Shown: positions 58,001 through 64,000 of the stretch, one piece after another
Position numbering within the stretch: the first letter of the stretch is position 1
Layout: every line of letters begins with the position of its first letter
Assembly (NCBI GenBank): GCA_024449915.1
Contig: JAMZAV010000639.1
Span: forward strand, 302,718-366,717
Length of the DNA stretch: 64,000 bases
Direction of reading: 5' to 3'
Source: Sweltsa coloradensis
Taxonomy: Eukaryota > Arthropoda > Insecta > Plecoptera > Chloroperlidae
Program-made: the position numbers and the translations under genes
The notes under the pieces: model-generated
What the model was told of the DNA's origin: nothing
The model's input: only the letters and a program-made list of their open reading frames with translations
Database searches by the model: none

Positions 58001-61000
58001 TTTATGTTCCGACCATAGACGTATGTTAAGTGATTCAAGTAATTTTAAAGATTTATATTTTGAAGTAGAACCAATTAGTTACAACATAATCAGGTAATCT
58101 CCGTTTGATTAATACCTGTCGTTAGTTCTACAGGTTTCCTGACATAGAAATATTGTTTCCCTCACATTTTGCACAGCAATCTTGCAATATTATGTTGATG
58201 GAGTACGACACACGATCCTATAGCAGAAACGTCAAGTTGGTCCATCGTTCTTACGGAGTCTCGCGTTACTAATGAACGTCTTTCGGACGCAAAGTAAATA
58301 TTACCCTAAGCGATTAGTTCCGTTAGCCGAGTGATTGATGCAGAAACTACCCTGCAAACAACTCGCACCAACTCAAGCCCCACCCCAAACCGGTTTCTAA
58401 CCGGTTTTACGCGATGGTTACTAATATCCCTTGGACAAGTTTTGAGTATCCCGTCAATGCCAGCTTTTCCCAAAAATAAGCTGGTTAGGGGAGGAGACAA
58501 CATCATTCATCGTAAACATGTGATATCATATTCCACAAATCGATCATATTCCCATTAGGCCACGCTTTAAAATGCCCGGTTGAAGTGGATAAGCCTATGG
58601 CGTATACCATCGTATAGATATACTAATAATGGTACACCAACTGGCAGAAGTAAATCAAGGGTGAGGTGGAAACTATTTTCACTAATTACACACATACAAA
58701 CACAAACGCACTCTACACAGCCACACAAACTCTCGTGCAAGTACACTTATTGTTTTGTGTATGATTGTACGTACAGATGTTTGTTTTTATAAATTTACTC
58801 TAATATTATTATTTTGTTTGGTAGGTTGTTAGACACGTAAATGTGATTGGGCTATGTCCTATTCTAATAATCTGCAAAACATTTTAATGTGTTGAAAAAT
58901 TATTAATAAATAGAAGATATAAATACAAAAATGAACTCTTTTTCAAAATTGTTATCTTGTTGTTACCCATCTCAAAATGTGTAACCACTAGATTCGTATA
59001 TGGATAGTTATGGTAAATGCAGCCGTTGTGTAAGGGTGAAGGCTAAAATATCGTCATCTTGTCGGGAATGTTTTGTGGCCATGTGTGCGACTGCGAGGTG
59101 AAACCATGACGAGGAATCTGACTGGCTCATATGTCAAGGTATGCCAATAGTTCTTTCATCTCATCAATGTCATGATGCCAATGAGGAGTTTATTATTTAA
59201 GCAGCGAAACGTTGAACTTGTAATTCAAGTGGCGTAATACCCTAATAATGAACGTCTCTCGATGTTTTCTGTATTAACAGACTCTCTTGTCTACTCGACT
59301 TGTGCCAATAGTTTCAAGAAATAACATTCGAAGTTTTGGCAGAGGGTACACCAGTCCTCACCACTAATAGGGAACCTGGTACGCGTTTACTTTCTCTGGA
59401 CACAGACCGACCGTTTTCTGAAGCTAGAGCTGCAGACCTTTTCAATGTACTATTACTTCTGATCGTGTATTTCAATGCTACCATACGAGTTTTGATAAAC
59501 TTCATTAACTTTATTAATGAGTATGTATATAAATTAATTAAAATGTCAAAATTCCGGATATTGTCCATGTGTTTACGTTCAAACCTACTCACAATTTTTA
59601 AAATGAACCAACTGCACAGATGCGTTACAAAGCACTTAATTGATCATCATGATACAAGTCGAAGTGTACAGAAAGTAACTGAGTGGTATTTGGACAATGC
59701 AGATGGGCAAATACATGCAAAGAGTTTTAACCCCACTCCACACATAATAATGGGCTTCTCGACATATGGATGAGGCCTTGATAACTTGGGCGTTACAACG
59801 TTGTGTCGTTGAGGTACTTCAAAGTTGAGAAACCGGCCACAAGAAACATGGCGATCCAGAACTTACTTTGCAGAATTACTCCATGAAAGGCGATGGTAGA
59901 CCTACTCTACGCTAAGAAAATAACTAAGAGTACGGTTTACTGATAGAGGTAGCTATTGAGTTACGAGCGATGCTTTATAACACTTATTGATGAGACACGT
60001 TTTCTACCATTTTCCCTGTCTTTCTTCCAGTAGAATTCCTACTTATACAATAAACATTGCTGATTTATTATATTATTATGTAAAACTGTTCGATATACAT
60101 TAAATATATAAATAACTATCTCAATCTCGTGATTAAGTTGATCTACGTTTCAAGTATCAGTTCACTGTAAGGATGTTGAACATATTATTTTATTCTGACT
60201 TTTTAAATCAGCATGACGAAAAATGCTATGCCACGAAATACGTTGGACACTTGAAGTGTTGAATGAAAACATCATAGAAAAATGCACATTCGAGTTCCAT
60301 TTTGTGTTTGGCACTACAGACTAAACCGCCACGACGTTAGAATGAAACCAAGGTCACAACTCATCAGGCCCAGACCCAAATTTAGAAAATATAAACGTTT
60401 GTTATTATTAGCCTCCGTTAGACAATCAGCAGGAGAGATGAGGTGGATGTGTTATTCTTGTGAGAACAGCTGGCAAGTATCAATTTTAGCTGTCTCGAGT
60501 CTGTGACGTTTCAAACTACTTACAATCCTTGAATATATCGAATATGATTGAAGTTTAAGCTTCGAATAAGATTGTCATTGTTTAGATGCCAAAATGAAAA
60601 GAGGCGTTTCGTACGAGTACTTTCCTTATCGTTGTTTGTCACTGAAGTCGACGTTGTGAAAATGCTACGCACATAAATTCTAAAATCAGATGTAATTAAT
60701 AAATTGTTAATACGTACGTTTCGAGGAATATTGTTTTTATGACATGCTGACAGTTAACTGCTCGGACAGACATTATGCAAATTGACGGATTGTTTAACCG
60801 TATGGAACTTAAAGTCAATGTTTCAAGAAGTGAATAACTCGCAGAAATGATAGAACTGGTGAAAATTTATTGAAGTTGATTTGATCTAAACTGAATGCAA
60901 GATTCTTAATCATTTCCATTTATAACAATTGGTATCTCCCATAATTTACTTGAATTAAGTTCTGTTAATATAATTCGAGGAAAATCCACTTTAACCAATA

Positions 61001-61218
61001 ACATAAGACTGTAGCCTTCATTTGAATTTTGAAATATTCTTCGATAACAATGAGTGATCATTTGGATCGTAAATTTAAATTATTGTCATTTCCGCATTGT
61101 TTGTTGATAGCCTATCTTCCATTGAGCATCTCCAAGTCAAGTGATTAATCAGGAATAGTCGATGATTTCCTGGTTCTTTCCTACCAGCTGTTAACTCAGA
61201 GTGTTGGTTGTGTTCCAG
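55077..61218. other. Mostly unassigned DNA
   Basis: No repeat family was recognised in 6.1 kb. Frames noted: 56477-56836 (119 codons, one hydrophobic run GGIVVLYTAIVLFLLLEL) and 59336-59773 (145 codons, first third GC-richer with LTTNREPGTRLLSLDTDRPF after a possible acceptor TTTTGGCAG). Neither has codon bias or motifs throughout. Near 58320 a TTAGCCGAGTGATTGATGC resembles a tRNA A box but lacks a B box. A CCAAT motif with GC-rich flank lies at about 57220. Confidence 0.4.
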
Positions 61219-61304
61219 GGTCTGTCGCCCCGGTCGACGGTCACGGAATATGACCCTGACCGCAAGACGGCGAGGACGGAGCTAGCTGACCTGGTACTTA
61301 CCAA
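61219..61304 (+). CDS. Internal coding exon, 86 nt, unrecognised protein
   Basis: GTTGGTTGTGTTCCAG ends at 61218 and CCAA|GTAAGT starts the next intron at 61305, both close to consensus. Between them exactly one frame is open. It starts in phase 0, runs 28 codons and ends with two bases of a split codon (AA, probably Lys or Asn). The product contains RSTVTEYDPDRKTARTELAD and then LVLT. The exon is far richer in G+C than its surroundings, and most codons end in C or G, as expected for real coding sequence in an AT-rich genome. The peptide is polar and charged, without membrane segments; I do not recognise its family. Neighbouring exons must lie upstream (perhaps outside what I could detect) and downstream beyond the family G insertion at 61376. 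Confidence 0.6.
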
Positions 61305-61375
61305 GTAAGTGGCGAGACGGGGTGGAAATATCACATTTATTGTGTTTAATGTTGATAACAACGACAATACGGATC

Positions 61376-62175
61376 ATTGGATGAGCGTAGCGAGCGTAGC
61401 AAGCGAAGCGAAGATTCCATTTCACTACACTGGAGAAAAAAATCCGGAATGTTTTTTTTTTTTCTTTCCTTCCTTCTTTCTTTTTTTTTTCTGTATTTTT
61501 GTGTGTTTGTCAGCACGATTCCGGCTAAACCGATACTCCGTTTGCGATGAAATTTTATAGAGGCCTTCGAAATCTCTGAACTTAGAACTGCCACGTTTTT
61601 GAGCGCAATCAAAAAATTATTTCTCATGAAAATCGCAATTTTACGATTTTTTTCGATTTTTTGAAAATTTATTTTCCTTGTAACACCTACATGCTTAATC
61701 CGATTTTCATGATTTTTTCACAGAACCTTAATTTTATGAATTAAGATATCCGTGTGAAATTTGAGCGCAATCAAAAAATTATTTTTCATGAAAATATAAA
61801 TTTTGTGGGTTTTTTCTTTTTTTAAACAATTCTTTTACTTATAACACCTACATGCTTTATTTTATTGTAATACTTTTTTCACAGAACCTTAATTTTATAA
61901 ATTTATATATTCGTGTGAAATTTGAGCGCAATCAAATAATTATTTCTTATAAAAATCGCAATTTTTTGTTTTTTCAATTTTTTAAAATTCATACGATTAA
62001 TTAAAAAAATTAAAAATTAAAGTTTATTTTTTATCTAATTTAATTTAATTAAAAAAAATCTTCAACTTAGTACTAATTTTTTCACAGAACAACAGAAAAT
62101 CCGCATAACACATGGCAGCTCAATGCACCAATTACGCTCATCCAACAACGCGGCGGGACTTAAGCGTTTTCCTAG
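61376..62175 (-). mobile_element. Element family G, copy 3, full length
   Basis: It starts with ATTGGATGAGCGTAGCGAGC, the reversed 3' end, and finishes ACTTAAGCGTTTTCCTAG, the reversed 5' end. Three to four internal units around TTTGAGCGCAATCAAAAAAT and CACAGAACCTTAATTTTAT are visible. It lies 71 bases downstream of the exon at 61219-61304, in the following intron if that exon is real. Confidence 0.7.
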
Positions 62176-64000
62176 TCTATCATCACATATGTACATTATT
62201 CAGTGGACAATGACCACACGTTGGGGTGTCGGCGTTCAGTCCATACTAAGGAGTTTGCTGAGGTTTTCCTATCACACGCCACGTGCTAGGTGTAGGTCCA
62301 ATGAAACTACCCTTGGACCCCCCCCCCCCGGCATGTTTGACCTTCATTATATTTTTTGAAAAATTAGTGAATAGTTTCATTAAACAATTAAGCTAAAACA
62401 TAACTTACATTGGTTAAAAATGTATTCACCAATGCCAGAGTATTGTTGTAAGTGTAGTGCAAATGCCATGCTATTTTTTCACATGCAGTGCAAAAAATGC
62501 TTAATTTTGCACAATCCGTAATCGTGATGATAATATATTTACAAACAATTTTAATCGCCCTCAATCTCATCAAAATAATGATAAGTTACGAAACCACAAA
62601 CACAGATACTCTCTTGTAATTACTAACATGGAAGCGAGTTGCTCAGTTCATGTATACGTGAGATGTTCCAACAATAAAACCTTGTGAAACTTTTGTCAAG
62701 AGTATGCCAGTTAGCGTGAATTTAATTTGATCAAAATAGTATAAAGTAATTCACACGAAATACTTACGGTTTATTTTTAGATTATCATTTATTACCCAAG
62801 TCATTCAAAATAACATTTTTTTTGGCAGATTTAAATTTATAGTTTTTGGCAAGGTGTGGAAATGAAAACATGTATATCAACGCCAGAGACTATGCGTTCT
62901 AAGTTACAGTGTACAGACGCCGTGTGCGTATAATAAAACCAGTAATGTACGACCGAGACCAAAACCCATAAGCTTGAGGTGTCCATTATACTCGTTCACT
63001 TTTAGCGCAAGAACTTGATATGCACGTACTTTAAAAGTGTGTAAAAATAAGTTCAGTGTTAAAACGTGGTCAACAGCGCTTTTTAAGGCTTGGTCAAGAT
63101 GTGAAATAATAAAAATTTATCACTGGTTTAACCACTGACTCTTGCGAGGTTTATAACTAACGCCAGTTACTATTGAAAGTACGGTTTAACAATAATGTGT
63201 TGTAAATCACAACCCTTGTATTTATAGTTATTGAGGTGTCTCAACAATATTTACACATCCAGCTTGTAAAGTATATAACAATTTGTGTCTTTGGTTTGAA
63301 TCTTGTTTGTACCATGTAAGAGTTCGTGTTTCCTCTCGCCTATCTAAGATTCAAGTGAAAACCCCCAACTACACGTTACCTTGTGATATTGTTTCTCTGG
63401 CAAAACCTTCGTTTTCCTTTTACATTTCTGTTAGGCAGGCCTATGACCTGGGTTCGAACTCAAGGTTAAGATTTTAGCTGTAATTATGATTTTAAACAAA
63501 TACTGCCTAAAACATATAGTGATAATACGTATATTTATTAGCAGGCAGGTGCTACCCTTTGCAAATCAAGCTAGCTTAAAGTGAATTTGTTGTTGAAAAT
63601 ATAGGCAATACATAATTGGTAGATCAAATGATTGTTACTTTAATTAATACTCAAACCGATGCCAGGTTTTCTTCTCTACCTGCTTAAATCCCATTTATTC
63701 ACTGCACGATGGTCAATGAAAAACTCACACTAAAAATTGAACTGGTAGTGTAGACAACCTCTAGCGTCGGATTAGTTGCGACACTTGAGTGGGCACCCAA
63801 GTCAACCATGGGCGAGACTTCCACTTCCACCCATATAACAATGAATGGGCCCACTCCGCAACCCACTCCCGAAGTGTAGCGCGTTTCATTGTAGTGATAA
63901 AGTAATTGCGCCATAACAACGGTAAAGAACTACTAAACGTTGTACGAGCTGTTACGACGTTTAATCACCGTGTCATTTATCTATATAGTGTATTGCTCTA
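62176..64000. other. Unassigned DNA to the window end
   Basis: No exon or repeat family was recognised. A B-box-like GGGTTCGAACTC near 63450 has no matching A box. A C-run at 62320-62330 is unremarkable. Confidence 0.45.

Noticed and set aside
59336..59773. A 145-codon gene
   Set aside because: Only the first third looks coding-like; the rest is AT-rich low-complexity, and the minus strand is also open.

Overview
This is animal nuclear DNA, most likely from an invertebrate. It is AT-rich and almost gene-free, with no operons, ribosome-binding sites or long reading frames. It is packed with tRNA-headed SINEs, a LINE remnant, Helitron-like ends, foldback DNA elements, microsatellites and (AAAT)n tails. 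The few coding-like patches are short, more GC-rich than their surroundings and flanked by AG/GT splice signals, so the window reads as intronic or intergenic DNA of intron-rich genes. The species cannot be fixed from sequence alone; an arthropod such as a hemipteran is a guess.

Layout. 1-291: Helitron-like element. 2061-10163: an 8.1 kb block holding a CpG-rich patch with a candidate first exon, a SINE, a 7-bp satellite, a TTAA-flanked foldback element and a 60-nt miRNA-like hairpin. 10164-18436: a second copy of that block in which the base calls are visibly corrupted (inflated homopolymers, single bases replaced by their neighbours). Corruption continues in patches to about 21360, so open frames in 10.2-21.4 kb should not be trusted. 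21.4-29.3 kb: mostly unassigned, with a second TTAA foldback element and a TATA promoter candidate. 29.3-32.7 kb: the C-terminal end of a LINE reverse transcriptase, broken up by four copies of a composite element (family E). 34.4-35.2, 41.1-41.7 and 61.4-62.2 kb: a second family (G) whose ends resemble those of E. 37-41 kb: a minisatellite and several coding-like patches, mostly better on the minus strand. 42957-43353: an inverted repeat whose 166-bp arms read as perfect. 44.4-47.9 kb: second Helitron-like copy, a second SINE family, a CGT microsatellite and an RFX X-box. 51.2-53.6 kb: another large palindrome and a nest of SINE and Helitron-like pieces. 54.3-55.1 kb: a TTAA element. 61219-61304: the best coding evidence in the window, an 86-nt internal exon on the plus strand.

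How it fits together. Almost everything recognised is transposable-element material at different stages of nesting. The host-gene evidence is limited to isolated exon candidates that cannot be joined into a model without transcripts. No prokaryote-style system, CRISPR array, rRNA gene or convincing functional tRNA gene was seen. The strongest novelty candidates are the E/G element families with shared terminal architecture, the 166-bp hairpin, and the corrupted tandem copy, which is probably an assembly artefact.
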